DNA from: Diaphorobacter nitroreducens
GTDB lineage: Bacteria; Pseudomonadota; Gammaproteobacteria; Burkholderiales; Burkholderiaceae_C
Length of the DNA stretch: 64,000 nucleotides
Assembly (NCBI GenBank): GCA_003755025.1
Contig: RJVL01000001.1
Span: 434,001 to 498,000 of the forward strand
Direction: 5' to 3'
Positions 33,597-43,861 of this stretch are shown one piece after another. The notes under the pieces are model-generated. The model worked only from the letters and a program-made list of their open reading frames with translations, did no database searches and had not been told where the DNA came from. Position 1 is the first letter of the stretch. Every line of letters begins with the position of its first letter. Position numbers and translations under genes: made by a program.

Positions 33597-33960
33597 TGAT
33601 CTGGAGCCTTTTCTCTTTCTGCGGGGGTGGCAGGAAACGGTGCCGCGGTCGGACGCCGTCCGCCGGGTACCGACCAGCACGCTGCCGGGAGGCAGACGCG
33701 CAACGGAAGAAAAGGGAATGTCGCAGGCACATTGCCGCGCCTTCGTTCCGTTGTGCGTCGGTGACGCCCATGCAGCAACGCTGACAAGCAATCCGCCCGG
33801 AGGGTCGGGCGGGACATTTCTTAAGAACCGGCGAGTATAGCCAAACGTCATATGCAAACCACAGGTTTTAATGAGAGGCGCAGCCGAGCAGAGGGGTTTC
33901 CCCTATGATGCCGGGTTCGCCTCGCGCTCTGTCGTAGAGCTGGGCGTATCTGCATACACC
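33597..33960. promoter_or_regulatory. divergent intergenic region speD / mlaF
   Basis: A 364-nt region with no supported gene. It contains a CCGCCCG-GAGGGT-CGGGCGG hairpin (33793-33812) in the long speD leader, a minus-strand TATACT (33834-33839) that could be a speD -10 element, and a plus-strand TATGAT (33904-33909) that could serve mlaF. The roughly 235-nt untranslated speD leader with a GC-rich hairpin is compatible with post-transcriptional control, but no known riboswitch was recognised. Confidence 0.4.
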
Positions 33961-34821
33961 ATGTCCTCCCCACCCTCATCGCCGGGCGACGCCCTCGTGG
34001 AACTGCGCAACGTCACCTTCGGGTACGGCGAGCGGGTGATCCTGCGCGACCTGTCGCTGGCCGTGCCGCGTGGCAAGGTCACGGCGCTGATGGGTGCTTC
34101 GGGCGGGGGCAAGACGACGGTGCTGCGCCTCATTGGCGGCCAGCAGCGCGCCCAGCAGGGCGAGGTGCTGGTGGGCGGCCAGGACGTAGGGCGCATGGAT
34201 ACCGCACAGTTGTATGCCGCGCGCCGACGCATGGGCATGCTGTTCCAGTTCGGCGCATTGTTCACCGACATGAGCGTGTACGAGAACGTGGCCTTTCCGC
34301 TGCGCGAGCACACCGATCTGCCCGAGGACCTGATCCGCGACATCGTGCTCATGAAGCTGCATGCCGTGGGCTTGCGGGGAGCGCGGGACTTGATGCCCAG
34401 CCAGATCTCCGGCGGCATGGCGCGGCGGGTTGCCCTGGCACGGGCCATTGCCCTGGACCCCGAGCTCATCATGTACGACGAGCCGTTCGCCGGGCTTGAC
34501 CCGATCTCGCTGGGTACTGCGGCGCAACTCATCCGCCAACTCAACGATGCCATGGGGCTGACCACCATCGTCGTCTCGCACGATCTGGAAGAGACCTTCC
34601 GCCTGGCGGACCACGTCATCATCCTGGGGCCCGGCACGGTGGCCGCCCAGGGCACGCCCGAAGAGGTGCGCGCCAGCACGGATCCGCTGGTGCACCAGTT
34701 CGTGCACGCGCTGCCTACCGGGCCGGTGCCGTTCCACTACCCCGGCCCCAGCGTGGCCGACGATTTCGGCCCCTTGCGCTCGCCCAGCGTGGACGCCCAC
34801 GCCAGCGGAGGTACCCCATGA
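33961..34821 (+). CDS. mlaF: phospholipid transport ATP-binding protein MlaF
   Basis: MlaF energises the MlaFEDB inner-membrane complex that moves phospholipids between membranes to keep outer-membrane asymmetry. Walker A is GASGGGKT (residues 45-52), the Q-loop region is MGMLFQFGALFTDMSVYENV, the signature is ISGGMARRVALARAI, Walker B is IMYDEPFAGLD and the switch histidine is VVSHDLEE. The C-terminal extension beyond the ATPase core (about 40 residues, Pro-rich) matches the MlaF tail that contacts a partner subunit. It overlaps mlaE by 4 nt. Confidence 0.94.
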   Translation: MSSPPSSPGDALVELRNVTFGYGERVILRDLSLAVPRGKVTALMGASGGGKTTVLRLIGGQQRAQQGEVLVGGQDVGRMDTAQLYAARRRMGMLFQFGALFTDMSVYENVAFPLREHTDLPEDLIRDIVLMKLHAVGLRGARDLMPSQISGGMARRVALARAIALDPELIMYDEPFAGLDPISLGTAAQLIRQLNDAMGLTTIVVSHDLEETFRLADHVIILGPGTVAAQGTPEEVRASTDPLVHQFVHALPTGPVPFHYPGPSVADDFGPLRSPSVDAHASGGTP

Positions 34822-35600
34822 GCTGGTGGCGTCCCACGCACGTAGGCTACGCCGTGCGCACGAAGCTGGCCGATGTGGGCATGGGCGCGCGCCTGTTCGC
34901 GCGGCTGCTGGGGCTGTTCGGCGACGTGATGCGCCGCCCTGGCCTGGTGCGTGACCAGGTGCACTTCCTGGGCAACTATTCGCTGTCCATCATCGCCATG
35001 TCGGGCCTGTTTGTGGGCTTCGTGCTTGCGCTGCAGGGCTACAACGTGCTGCAGCTCTATGGCTCGGCCAACTCACTGGGCCTGGTGGTCACGTTGGGCC
35101 TGGTGCGCGAGCTGGGGCCCGTGGTCACGGCGCTGCTGTTTGCCGGACGCGCGGGCACGTCGCTCACGGCCGAGATCGGTTTGATGCGCGCCGGCGAACA
35201 GCTGTCGGCCATGGAAATGATGGCCGTGGACCCGGTGCGCCGCATCCTGGCGCCGCGCTTTTGGGGCGGCGTGATCGCCATGCCGCTGCTGGCACTGGTG
35301 TTCAACGCGGTGGGTGTGATCGGTGGCTGGCTGGTCGGCGTGGTGCTCATCGGCGTGGACGGCGGGGCGTTTTGGGGCCAGATGCAAAGCGGTGTCGACG
35401 TCTGGAAGGACGTGGGCAACGGCATCGTCAAGAGCCTCGCGTTCGGCGTGGCCGTCACCTTCATCGCGGTGCTGCAGGGCTTCGTGGCCAAGCCGACGCC
35501 GGAAGGCGTCTCGCGCGCCACCACGCGCACGGTGGTGATGGCGTCGCTGTCCGTGCTGGGGCTGGACTTCGTCCTCACCGCCTTGATGTTCAGTATCTGA
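34818..35600 (+). CDS. mlaE: phospholipid transport permease MlaE
   Basis: MlaE is the membrane subunit of the Mla ABC system. The 260-residue protein has an interfacial helix, then five or so hydrophobic segments, and family motifs QVHFLGNYSLSIIAMSGLF, ELGPVVTALLFAGRAGTS and the ATPase-contacting MRAGEQLSAMEMMAVDPVRR. Overlaps mlaF by 4 nt; 34 nt separate it from mlaD. Confidence 0.94.
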   Translation: MSWWRPTHVGYAVRTKLADVGMGARLFARLLGLFGDVMRRPGLVRDQVHFLGNYSLSIIAMSGLFVGFVLALQGYNVLQLYGSANSLGLVVTLGLVRELGPVVTALLFAGRAGTSLTAEIGLMRAGEQLSAMEMMAVDPVRRILAPRFWGGVIAMPLLALVFNAVGVIGGWLVGVVLIGVDGGAFWGQMQSGVDVWKDVGNGIVKSLAFGVAVTFIAVLQGFVAKPTPEGVSRATTRTVVMASLSVLGLDFVLTALMFSI

Positions 35601-35634
35601 CGGCGACCATGCGTCTGTCTTGAGGAAATTCACC

Positions 35635-36120
35635 ATGCAGCATTCCAAAAACGATTTCTGGGTGGGGCTGTTCGTCCTGCTGGGCGGAGCGGCGCTGGTC
35701 TTCCTGGCCCTGCAGTCGGCCAACCTGTTGAACCTGAACTTCCGCTCGGGCTATACCGTGACGGCGCGTTTCGACAACATCGGCGGGCTCAAGCCCAAGG
35801 CCGCGGTGCGCAGCGCCGGTGTGGTGGTGGGGCGCGTGCAGTCCATCGGCTTCGACGACACGACCTACCAGGCGCGCGTGACACTGGAGTTGGAAAAGCG
35901 CTATGTGTTCCCCAAGGACAGTTCGCTCAAGATCCTGACCAGCGGCCTGTTGGGCGACCAGTACATCGGCATCGAGCCGGGAGCCGACGAGAACAACCTG
36001 GCCGAGGGCGACATGGTGACCGCCACCCAATCCGCGGTAGTGCTGGAAAACCTGATCGGCCAATTCCTGTATGGCAAGGCCGAAGAAGGTGCTTCGTCCA
36101 ATGGAGGTACCAAGAAATGA
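35635..36120 (+). CDS. mlaD: phospholipid-binding MCE protein MlaD
   Basis: MlaD has one N-terminal transmembrane helix (FWVGLFVLLGGAALVFLAL) and a periplasmic MCE domain that forms a hexameric ring. The MCE start is visible in YTVTARFDNIGGLKPKAAVRSAGVVVGRV, followed by GLLGDQYIGIEPG. At 161 residues it is a normal single-domain MlaD. TGAGGAAA precedes the ATG at 35635. It overlaps mlaA by 4 nt. Confidence 0.93.
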   Translation: MQHSKNDFWVGLFVLLGGAALVFLALQSANLLNLNFRSGYTVTARFDNIGGLKPKAAVRSAGVVVGRVQSIGFDDTTYQARVTLELEKRYVFPKDSSLKILTSGLLGDQYIGIEPGADENNLAEGDMVTATQSAVVLENLIGQFLYGKAEEGASSNGGTKK

Positions 36121-36869
36121 CAAATCAACCTCGCTTCACGGGCTGGACTGCCCGCTGGGCGGCGCTGTTGCTCGGCGCGGCCCTCATGAGCGGCTGCGCC
36201 ACGGGCCCCAACGCCAACCCCGCAGATCCGTTCGAACCCTTCAACCGCGGCGTGCATTCGTTCAATGACAGCGTGGACAAGGCGGTGCTCAAACCCGTCG
36301 CCACCGTTTACCGCGACGTGACGCCGCAGCCGGTGCGTACGGGCGTGAGCAACTTCTTTGGCAACCTGGGCGATGCCTGGTCGTTCGTCAACAACCTGCT
36401 GCAGTTCCGCGGGCTGGAGGCTTACGAGAGCCTCGTGCGCTTCACCACCAACACCTTCTTCGGGCTGGGCGGCGTACTGGACATCGCCAGCGAGGCAGGC
36501 ATCGAGCGGCACAAGCAGGACTTTGGCCTGACGCTGGGCCGCTGGGGCGTGCCCACGGGGCCGTATCTCGTGCTGCCGCTGCTGGGGCCGTCCACCGTGC
36601 GCGACACGGCCGCTTTGCCGGTAGACAGTTGGGGCAACCCGCTGGGCCAGCTTGACCCGGTGGAGGTGCGCAATTCCCTGTACGGCCTGCGCCTTGTCGA
36701 TAAGCGCGCTAGCCTGCTGCGTGCGGGCTCGGTGCTGGATACGGCGGCCCTGGACCCCTACAGCTTCACGCGCGACGTGTACCTCAAGGTGCGTAGTGGC
36801 GTGTCAGGCGCACGCGACGAGGACGCCTATGAGGAAAACGGGGGCAAGCTGCCCGACGACGCGTACTGA
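36117..36869 (+). CDS. mlaA: outer-membrane phospholipid-removal lipoprotein MlaA (VacJ)
   Basis: MlaA sits in the outer membrane and extracts misplaced phospholipids. Lipobox LMSGC (Cys near residue 26) is followed by DPFEPFNRGVHSFNDSVDKAVLKPVA, the family signature, and later FGLTLGRWGVPTGPYLVLPLLGPS. The 250-residue length is normal. In enterobacteria mlaA is unlinked; here it is inside the operon between mlaD and mlaC, an arrangement of many betaproteobacteria. The start overlaps the mlaD stop by 4 nt. Confidence 0.94.
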   Translation: MTNQPRFTGWTARWAALLLGAALMSGCATGPNANPADPFEPFNRGVHSFNDSVDKAVLKPVATVYRDVTPQPVRTGVSNFFGNLGDAWSFVNNLLQFRGLEAYESLVRFTTNTFFGLGGVLDIASEAGIERHKQDFGLTLGRWGVPTGPYLVLPLLGPSTVRDTAALPVDSWGNPLGQLDPVEVRNSLYGLRLVDKRASLLRAGSVLDTAALDPYSFTRDVYLKVRSGVSGARDEDAYEENGGKLPDDAY

Positions 36870-37047
36870 AAACCCGTAAAGGCCGGCCTGACAAGCACTC
36901 GGGCCCCTGGCTGACAGGCGCGGTTGCAGTTGCTTGCATCCCTGCACGTGGGCGACGCATGTGCAGCGCGGGGCGCCCTCCACAATCTACTCAACGAAAC
37001 CATACATGGCAGCGCACGGCGTGGCGCTGCACGCAAGGAGCCTCACC

Positions 37048-37695
37048 ATGATGAACCGCCGTACCCTGATCCATGCCGCCGCCGCGATGGCGGTGGCCAC
37101 GTGGGTGGCCGTGCCCCAGGCCGCGCTGGCGGCCGACGAGGCACCGGATGCCCTCGTCAAGCGCCTCTCGGTCGATGTGCTGGAGACGCTGCGCAAAGAC
37201 AAATCCATCAAGGCCGGCGACGTGGACCGCATCATGGCGCTGGTGGACAAGACCATCCTGCCCCACGTGAACTTCCGCCGCATGACGGCAGCGTCCGTCG
37301 GGCCGGGCTGGCGCAAGGCTACGCCGGAGCAGCAGGCGCGCCTGCAGGACGAGTTCAAGACACTGCTGGTGCGCACTTATGCAGGCGCGCTCAGCCAGGT
37401 CACGGACCAGAGCATTGTTGTGAAGCCGCTGCGCGCAGCCGCCGAAGACAAGGACGTGCTCGTGCGCACCGAAATCCGCGGCCGGGGCGACCCGATACAA
37501 CTGGACTACCGTCTGGAGAAGACGCCGGGCGAGGGTGCGGGCTGGAAAATCTACAACCTCAACGTTCTGGGGGTGTGGCTGGTGGAAACCTACCGCAGCC
37601 AGTTCGCGCAGGAGATCAACGCCAAGGGCGTGGATGGCCTGATCGAGGCGCTGGTGGCGCGCAACAAGGCCAACGCCGCCTCCAGCGCCAAGTAA
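37048..37695 (+). CDS. mlaC: periplasmic phospholipid shuttle MlaC
   Basis: MlaC ferries phospholipids across the periplasm between MlaA and MlaD. The 215-residue protein has a signal peptide ending VPQAALAAD and the Tol-Tol-Ttg2 domain: DKTILPHVNFRRMTAASVGPGWRKATPEQQ, then FKTLLVRTYAGALSQ. ATG 37048 is preceded by AAGGAG at 7 nt spacing. A GCAGCGC/GCGCTGC hairpin (37009-37030) lies just upstream. A gap of 178 nt separates it from mlaA. Confidence 0.92.
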   Translation: MMNRRTLIHAAAAMAVATWVAVPQAALAADEAPDALVKRLSVDVLETLRKDKSIKAGDVDRIMALVDKTILPHVNFRRMTAASVGPGWRKATPEQQARLQDEFKTLLVRTYAGALSQVTDQSIVVKPLRAAAEDKDVLVRTEIRGRGDPIQLDYRLEKTPGEGAGWKIYNLNVLGVWLVETYRSQFAQEINAKGVDGLIEALVARNKANAASSAK

Positions 37696-37725
37696 CCAGA
37701 ACAGAAAGAACCGAAAGGCCTGTGC

Positions 37726-37995
37726 ATGCTGGTGCTGCCCGCTGAACTCACCCACCGCCACGCTGGCGCCACCCTGCGCATGCTGCTGCAAGGGCTCAAG
37801 GCCCAGGACGAATCGCTGGTGGTGGTGGATGCCGGTGCGCTAACGGCCTTCGACTCCTCCGCACTGGCGGTGCTGCTGGAGTGCCGCCGCGCAGCGGTGT
37901 TCGAGAACCGGGGTTTCGTGGTCAAGGCCCTGCCGCCGGCGCTGTCCAGCCTGGCGGGGCTGTACGGGGTGCAGGAACTGCTGCCCGCCCTGTAG
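37726..37995 (+). CDS. mlaB: STAS-domain protein MlaB
   Basis: MlaB is a small cytoplasmic STAS protein that stabilises and activates the MlaF ATPase. The 89-residue product has the STAS core: VVVDAGALTAFDSSALAVLLECRRAAV, where the DSSAL turn corresponds to the region that in anti-sigma-factor antagonists holds a phosphorylatable Ser or Thr. It follows mlaC by 30 nt. MlaB members vary strongly in sequence, so the call rests on fold signature and position. Confidence 0.85.
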   Translation: MLVLPAELTHRHAGATLRMLLQGLKAQDESLVVVDAGALTAFDSSALAVLLECRRAAVFENRGFVVKALPPALSSLAGLYGVQELLPAL

Positions 37996-38092
37996 CGGCG
38001 GCCTGCGGGGCTGACCACACTTGCGGGTTGCCTGCCGGCCAAACCCCTGCGGACACGCGCGCAAGAGCCCCCCTTTAGAATGCCGCTCTTCC

Positions 38093-39010
38093 ATGCCCGC
38101 CGTCTCCTTCCAATCCATTTCCAAGAGCTTTTCCACTCCCCGAGGGCCTTTCCAGGCGCTGCAGGATGTCAGTCTGGACATCGAGGAGGGCGAGTTCTTC
38201 GGCCTGCTGGGCCCCAACGGCGCCGGCAAGACCACGCTGATCAGCATCCTCGCCGGGCTGGCGCGCGCCACCAGCGGGCGTGTCAGCGTGCTGGGCCATG
38301 ACGTGCAAACCCAGTTTGCCGACGCGCGCAGGCTGCTGGGCGTGGTGCCGCAGGAACTGGTGTTCGACCCGTTCTTCAACGTGCGCGAGACGCTGCGCAT
38401 CCAGTCCGGCTACTTCGGTGTGAAGAACAACGATGCCTGGATCGATGAGCTGCTGGAGAACCTGGGGCTGGCCGACAAGGCCACGGCCAATATGCGCCAG
38501 CTCTCGGGCGGCATGAAGCGCCGCGTGCTCGTGGCCCAGGCGCTGGTGCACAAACCGCCCATCATCGTGCTGGACGAGCCTACGGCCGGCGTGGACGTGG
38601 AGCTGCGCCAGACGCTGTGGCAGTTTGTGGCGCGCCTCAACAAGCAGGGCCACACGGTGCTGCTGACCACCCATTACCTTGAAGAGGCCGAGGCGCTGTG
38701 CACGCGGCTGGCCATGCTCAAGCGCGGGCGCGTCGTGGCCTTGGCGCGCACGTCCGAGCTGCTGCAGGCGGCCTCCACCAACGTCCTGCGGTTCAAGACC
38801 GACGATACGCTGCCGGCCGACCTGGCAGCGCTGGCGCGCGTGACCGGCCGCGTGGCCCAGTTGCCCGCGCAGGACGCGCAGGAGATCGAGCAGTTGCTGG
38901 CCCGGCTGCGCGCCGCCGGCGTGCGCGTGGAGGATGTGGAGATCCGCAAGGCCGACCTGGAGGATGTGTTCCTCAACGTCATGGCGGCCGAGCAGGAGGA
39001 GCACGCATGA
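38093..39010 (+). CDS. ABC-2 type exporter, ATP-binding protein
   Basis: ATPase of about 305 residues resembling YadG/CcmA-type exporters. Walker A is GPNGAGKT, signature LSGGMKRRVLVAQAL, Walker B IIVLDEPTAGVD, switch histidine LLTTHYLEEAEAL. A C-terminal domain (about residues 225-305) follows the nucleotide-binding fold. TAGAAT 10 nt upstream of the start might be a -10 element giving an almost leaderless transcript. It overlaps the permease gene by 4 nt. The substrate is unknown; the same pair sits between mla and ibaG genes in relatives, to my knowledge, so an envelope function is plausible. Confidence 0.9.
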   Translation: MPAVSFQSISKSFSTPRGPFQALQDVSLDIEEGEFFGLLGPNGAGKTTLISILAGLARATSGRVSVLGHDVQTQFADARRLLGVVPQELVFDPFFNVRETLRIQSGYFGVKNNDAWIDELLENLGLADKATANMRQLSGGMKRRVLVAQALVHKPPIIVLDEPTAGVDVELRQTLWQFVARLNKQGHTVLLTTHYLEEAEALCTRLAMLKRGRVVALARTSELLQAASTNVLRFKTDDTLPADLAALARVTGRVAQLPAQDAQEIEQLLARLRAAGVRVEDVEIRKADLEDVFLNVMAAEQEEHA

Positions 39011-39762
39011 TCGGCTGGCAGACCCTGTTCTACAAGGAAGTGCTGCGCTTTTGGAAGGTGGGCTTCCAGACCGTGGCGGCGCCGGTGCTCACGGCGGTGC
39101 TGTACCTGCTGATCTTCGGCCATGTGCTCGAAGACCATGTCAAGGTCTATGACCGGCTGAGCTACACCGCCTTCCTGGTGCCCGGCCTGGTGATGATGAG
39201 CGTGCTGCAGAACGCCTTTGCCAACAGCTCGTCCAGCCTGATCCAGAGCAAGATCATGGGCAGTCTTGTGTTCGTGCTGCTCACGCCGCTGTCGCACCGT
39301 GCCTGGTTCGCGGCCTACGTGGGCTCGTCCATGGTGCGCGGCCTGGTGGTGGGCCTGGGTGTGTTCATCGTCACGCTGGCGTTCGCCACGCCGCAGTTCG
39401 CCGCGCCGTTGTGGATTCTTGCGTTCGCGCTGCTGGGCGCGGCGCTGCTGGCCACGCTGGGGGTCATCGCGGGACTGTGGGCCGACAAGTTCGACCAGAT
39501 GGCGGCATTCCAGAACTTCATCATCGTGCCCATGACCTTCCTGTCGGGCGTGTTCTATTCGGTGCAATCGCTGCCGCCGTTCTGGCAGGGCGCAAGCCAC
39601 CTGAACCCGTTCTTCTACATGATCGACGGCTTCCGCTACGGCTTCTTCGGCGTGAGCGACGTCTCCCCCTGGCTCAGCCTGGGCGTCGTCAGCCTGGCAT
39701 GGGCGCTGGTCAGCTTGCTGGCGCTGCACCTGCTGCGCACGGGCTACAAAATCAGGAACTGA
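39007..39762 (+). CDS. ABC-2 type exporter, permease
   Basis: A 251-residue membrane protein with about six hydrophobic segments, matching the YadH/NodJ ABC-2 family. Conserved features are YLVFG-like YLLIFGHVLED, FLVPGLVMMSVLQNAF near the first third and FLSGVFYSVQSLPPFWQ with NPFFYMIDGFRYGFFG near the end. It is translationally coupled to the ATPase (ATGA) and ends 1 nt before the ibaG/bolA gene. Confidence 0.9.
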   Translation: MIGWQTLFYKEVLRFWKVGFQTVAAPVLTAVLYLLIFGHVLEDHVKVYDRLSYTAFLVPGLVMMSVLQNAFANSSSSLIQSKIMGSLVFVLLTPLSHRAWFAAYVGSSMVRGLVVGLGVFIVTLAFATPQFAAPLWILAFALLGAALLATLGVIAGLWADKFDQMAAFQNFIIVPMTFLSGVFYSVQSLPPFWQGASHLNPFFYMIDGFRYGFFGVSDVSPWLSLGVVSLAWALVSLLALHLLRTGYKIRN

Positions 39763-39763
39763 C

Positions 39764-40012
39764 ATGACTGCAGACCAACTCAAGGACATCATCAGCGCGG
39801 GCATGGCCTGCGACCACATCACGCTGGAGGGCGACGGCCGCCACTGGTACGCCACCATCGTGTCGTCCGAGTTCGAGGGCAAGCGCTCCATCCAGCGCCA
39901 CCAGCGTGTCTACGCCACACTGGGCGCACGCATGCAGTCGGACGAGGTGCATGCGTTGTCCATGAAGACCTTCACCCCCGCCGAGTGGGCGCAGGCCCAG
40001 GCGGGCGACTGA
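39764..40012 (+). CDS. ibaG: BolA family protein IbaG
   Basis: An 82-residue BolA-fold protein. The conserved region HITLEGDGRHWYATIVSSEFEGKRSIQRHQRVYATL ends with the characteristic EVHALSMKTFTPAEW (shown in parts). BolA proteins bind monothiol glutaredoxins and iron-sulfur clusters. In E. coli ibaG lies between mlaB and murA; here it has the same murA neighbour but an ABC-2 exporter pair separates it from mlaB. Confidence 0.9.
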   Translation: MTADQLKDIISAGMACDHITLEGDGRHWYATIVSSEFEGKRSIQRHQRVYATLGARMQSDEVHALSMKTFTPAEWAQAQAGD

Positions 40013-40160
40013 TACGGCCCCGTCCTTCGCAAGATGGCCGTGCGGCCGGGACCGTGCCCCGGCGCGGGGGCGGCACGGGCGTCATGCCCCGGTCCTCGCC
40101 GGTGGATGGGCGCATACACCGTCGCGCGGCGTTCCCCGAAAGAATTCGCGCACTATTATT

Positions 40161-40206
40161 TTAATAGCTGCTACCGCTTGATAGATAAGCGCTAGAGCCA
40201 TTTTTG
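40161..40206 (-). repeat. dispersed intergenic palindrome, copy 7
   Basis: Arms AATAGCTGCTACCGCTTG (40163-40180) and AAGCGCTAGAGCCATTTTT (40187-40205) around a 6-nt loop, minus orientation. It lies 28 nt upstream of the murA start codon, within the probable leader or promoter region. Confidence 0.88.
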
Positions 40207-40233
40207 GCACTGAATGCAGCAACCGGCAAACCC

Positions 40234-41552
<1,319 letters not shown>

Positions 41553-41556
<4 letters not shown>

Positions 41557-42203
41557 CGCAGCAGATCACACTCGCCCTGTCCAAGGGCCGCATCTTCGAA
41601 GAAACCCTGCCTCTGCTGGCCGCTGCCGGCATCGAGGTGCTGGAAGACCCGGAGAAGTCGCGCAAGCTCATCCTGCCCACCAGCCGCCCCGAGGTGCGCG
41701 TGGTGCTGGTGCGTGCCACCGACGTGCCGACCTACGTGCAATACGGCGGCGCCGATCTGGGTGTGGCCGGCAAGGACTCGCTCATCGAGCACGGCGGCCA
41801 GGGGCTGTTCCGTCCGCTGGATCTGAAGATTGCCAAGTGCCGCGTGAGCGTGGCCGTGCGCGCCGATTTCGACTACCGCGAGGCCGTCACCCAGGGCTCG
41901 CGCCTGAAGGTGGCCACCAAATACACCAGCATCGCGCGCGATTTCTTCGCCAGCAAGGGCGTCCACGTGGACCTCATCAAGCTCTACGGCAGCATGGAAC
42001 TGGCGCCGCTCACCGGCCTGGCCGATGCCATCGTGGACCTGGTCTCCACTGGCAACACGCTCAAGGCCAACAACCTCGTGGAGGTCGAGCAGATCATGGA
42101 CATCAGTTCGCACCTGGTGGTGAACCAGGCCGCGCTGAAGCTGAAGCAGGCGCCGCTGCGCCGCATCATCGACGCATTCGCCTCCGCCGTGCCGCAGGGC
42201 TGA
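41553..42203 (+). CDS. hisG: ATP phosphoribosyltransferase, short form
   Basis: HisG starts histidine synthesis by joining PRPP to ATP. At 216 residues it is the short form that needs the regulatory subunit HisZ, which is not in this window. Conserved features are [31 protein letters not shown] and the PRPP-binding [16 protein letters not shown]. The start overlaps murA by 4 nt. The stop codon lies in the first unit of a 17-bp tandem repeat. Confidence 0.95.
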
Positions 42204-42270
42204 GGGGTGCGCAGGGCTGAGGGGTGCGCAGGGCTGAGGGGTGCGCAGGGCTGAGGGGTGCGCAGGGCTG
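42194..42270 (+). repeat. 17-bp tandem repeat, 4.5 copies, at the hisG 3' end
   Basis: Unit GCAGGGCTGAGGGGTGC starts at 42194, 42211, 42228 and 42245, with a partial fifth copy (GCAGGGCTG) at 42262. The copies are identical. The first contains the hisG TGA stop. Because 17 is not a multiple of 3, each unit offers its TGA in a different frame. It lies between hisG and hisD. Confidence 0.95.
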
Positions 42271-42418
42271 CGTCTGCGCCGCTTTGGTTCCGCGTCCATC
42301 GCCCGGCGTTGCAACCGCGCGCCGTGGCCCGAGTTATGGTGAGAACATCGTGGCCGGGCACCCCTCGGCTACCGCAACGGCGCGCCGATTCCTTTCGTAC
42401 ATTCTGAGTAGGTCCACT

Positions 42419-43738
42419 ATGCAATTCGTAGCTGCTCCCGTCCGCCTGTCCACCGCTGACGACACTTTCGAGGTGGAATTCGCCGCACGCCTGCACTGGT
42501 CGGCGGACACGGATGCGGCCATCGAGCAGCGCGTGGCGGGCATCCTGGCCGACGTGCGCGAGCGCGGCGACGCCGCAGTGCTGGAGTACACGCAGCGCTT
42601 CGACGGCCTGCATGCGCAGGGCTTGCCGTCGCTGGAGCTCAAGGCCAGCGAACTGCAAGCCGCCTTCGACGGCCTGCCCGCGGCGCAGCGCGACGCGCTG
42701 ACGGCCGCCGCCGCCCGCGTGCGCCGCTACCACGAGGCGCAGAAAAAGGCCAATGGCGAAAGCTGGAGCTACCGCGACGACGACGGCACCCTTCTGGGCC
42801 AGAAAGTCACGCCGCTGGACCGCGTGGGCATCTACGTGCCGGGCGGCAAGGCCGCGTACCCGAGCAGCGTGCTCATGAACGCCATTCCCGCGCACGTGGC
42901 GGGCGTGCGGGACATCATCATGGTCGTGCCCACGCCCCAAGGCACCAAAAACCCGCTGGTGCTGGCCGCGGCGCATGTGGCGGGCGTCACACGCGCCTTC
43001 ACCATCGGCGGCGCGCAGGCCGTGGCGGCGCTGGCCTATGGCACGCAGACCATTCCCAAGGTGGACAAGATCACCGGCCCCGGCAACGCCTACGTGGCCA
43101 GCGCCAAGAAGCATGTGTTCGGCACCGTGGGCATCGACATGATTGCCGGCCCCAGCGAGATTCTGGTGCTGGCCGACGGCAGCACGCCGGCGGAATGGGT
43201 GGCGATGGATCTCTTCTCGCAGGCCGAGCACGACGAGCTGGCGCAGTCCATCCTGCTGTGCCCCGATGCGGCCTACATCGACCAGGTCCAGTCCGCCATC
43301 GACCGTCTGCTGCCCCAGATGCCGCGCGCCGAGATCATCGCCAAGAGCCTCACCGGGCGCGGCGCGCTCATCCATACGCGCAACATGGAAGAGGCGTGTG
43401 AGATCAGCAACCGTATCGCTCCCGAGCACCTGGAGGTGAGCAGCCGCGAGCCGCACCGCTGGGAGCCGCTGCTGCGCCACGCGGGCGCGATCTTTCTGGG
43501 CGCCTACACCAGCGAATCGCTGGGCGACTATTGCGCTGGGCCCAACCATGTGCTGCCCACCAGCGGCACGGCACGCTTCTCGTCGCCGCTGGGCGTGTAC
43601 GACTTCCAAAAGCGCAGCAGCATCATCGAGGTGAGCGAGCAGGGCGCGCAGAGCCTGGGCCGCATCGCCAGCGTGCTGGCGCATGGCGAGGGGCTGCAGG
43701 GGCATGCACGGGCGGCGGAGATGCGGCTCAAGTCCTGA
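42419..43738 (+). CDS. hisD: histidinol dehydrogenase
   Basis: HisD oxidises histidinol to histidine in two NAD-dependent steps, with zinc. The 439-residue protein shows [55 protein letters not shown] and the zinc/catalytic segment [12 protein letters not shown], plus IAPEHLEV near the end. ATG 42419 is 215 nt after hisG; the upstream-extended ORF would read through the tandem repeat. A strong terminator follows it, unusual in the middle of a his operon. Confidence 0.95.
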   Translation: MQFVAAPVRLSTADDTFEVEFAARLHWSADTDAAIEQRVAGILADVRERGDAAVLEYTQRFDGLHAQGLPSLELKASELQAAFDGLPAAQRDALTAAAARVRRYHEAQKKANGESWSYRDDDGTLLGQKVTPLDRVGIYVPGGKAAYPSSVLMNAIPAHVAGVRDIIMVVPTPQGTKNPLVLAAAHVAGVTRAFTIGGAQAVAALAYGTQTIPKVDKITGPGNAYVASAKKHVFGTVGIDMIAGPSEILVLADGSTPAEWVAMDLFSQAEHDELAQSILLCPDAAYIDQVQSAIDRLLPQMPRAEIIAKSLTGRGALIHTRNMEEACEISNRIAPEHLEVSSREPHRWEPLLRHAGAIFLGAYTSESLGDYCAGPNHVLPTSGTARFSSPLGVYDFQKRSSIIEVSEQGAQSLGRIASVLAHGEGLQGHARAAEMRLKS

Positions 43739-43761
43739 CCACTCCGACAGCCTGTACGCCT

Positions 43762-43795
43762 ACCAAGCCACCTTGCGAGGTGGCTTGGTCTTTTC
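43762..43795 (+). terminator. Rho-independent terminator after hisD
   Basis: Perfect 11-bp stem ACCAAGCCACC / GGTGGCTTGGT with a 6-nt loop TTGCGA, then CTTTTC. It splits the his operon before the toxin-antitoxin-like gene, implying that hisC and later genes need read-through or a downstream promoter. Confidence 0.9.
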
Positions 43796-43861
43796 AAAAA
43801 AGAGAGCGCCTGGCGCTGAATGGCCAAGCCTTAGAAGCGAAAAACACAGCAAATTCAACAA

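Noticed and set aside
33187-33771. 5' extension of the speE reading frame through speD
   Set aside because: The family N-terminus begins at the ATG at 33186, which overlaps the speD stop. The upstream part is out of frame with and antisense-free of any function, simply reading across speD.
33961-35600. mlaFE genes considered as a multidrug or toluene-efflux (Ttg2) system
   Set aside because: The full set mlaFEDACB with ibaG-murA next to it identifies the phospholipid-transport operon; the Ttg2 naming refers to the same family.
42194-42270. Tandem repeat considered as a CRISPR array
   Set aside because: Units are directly adjacent with no unique spacers, and no cas genes are near.
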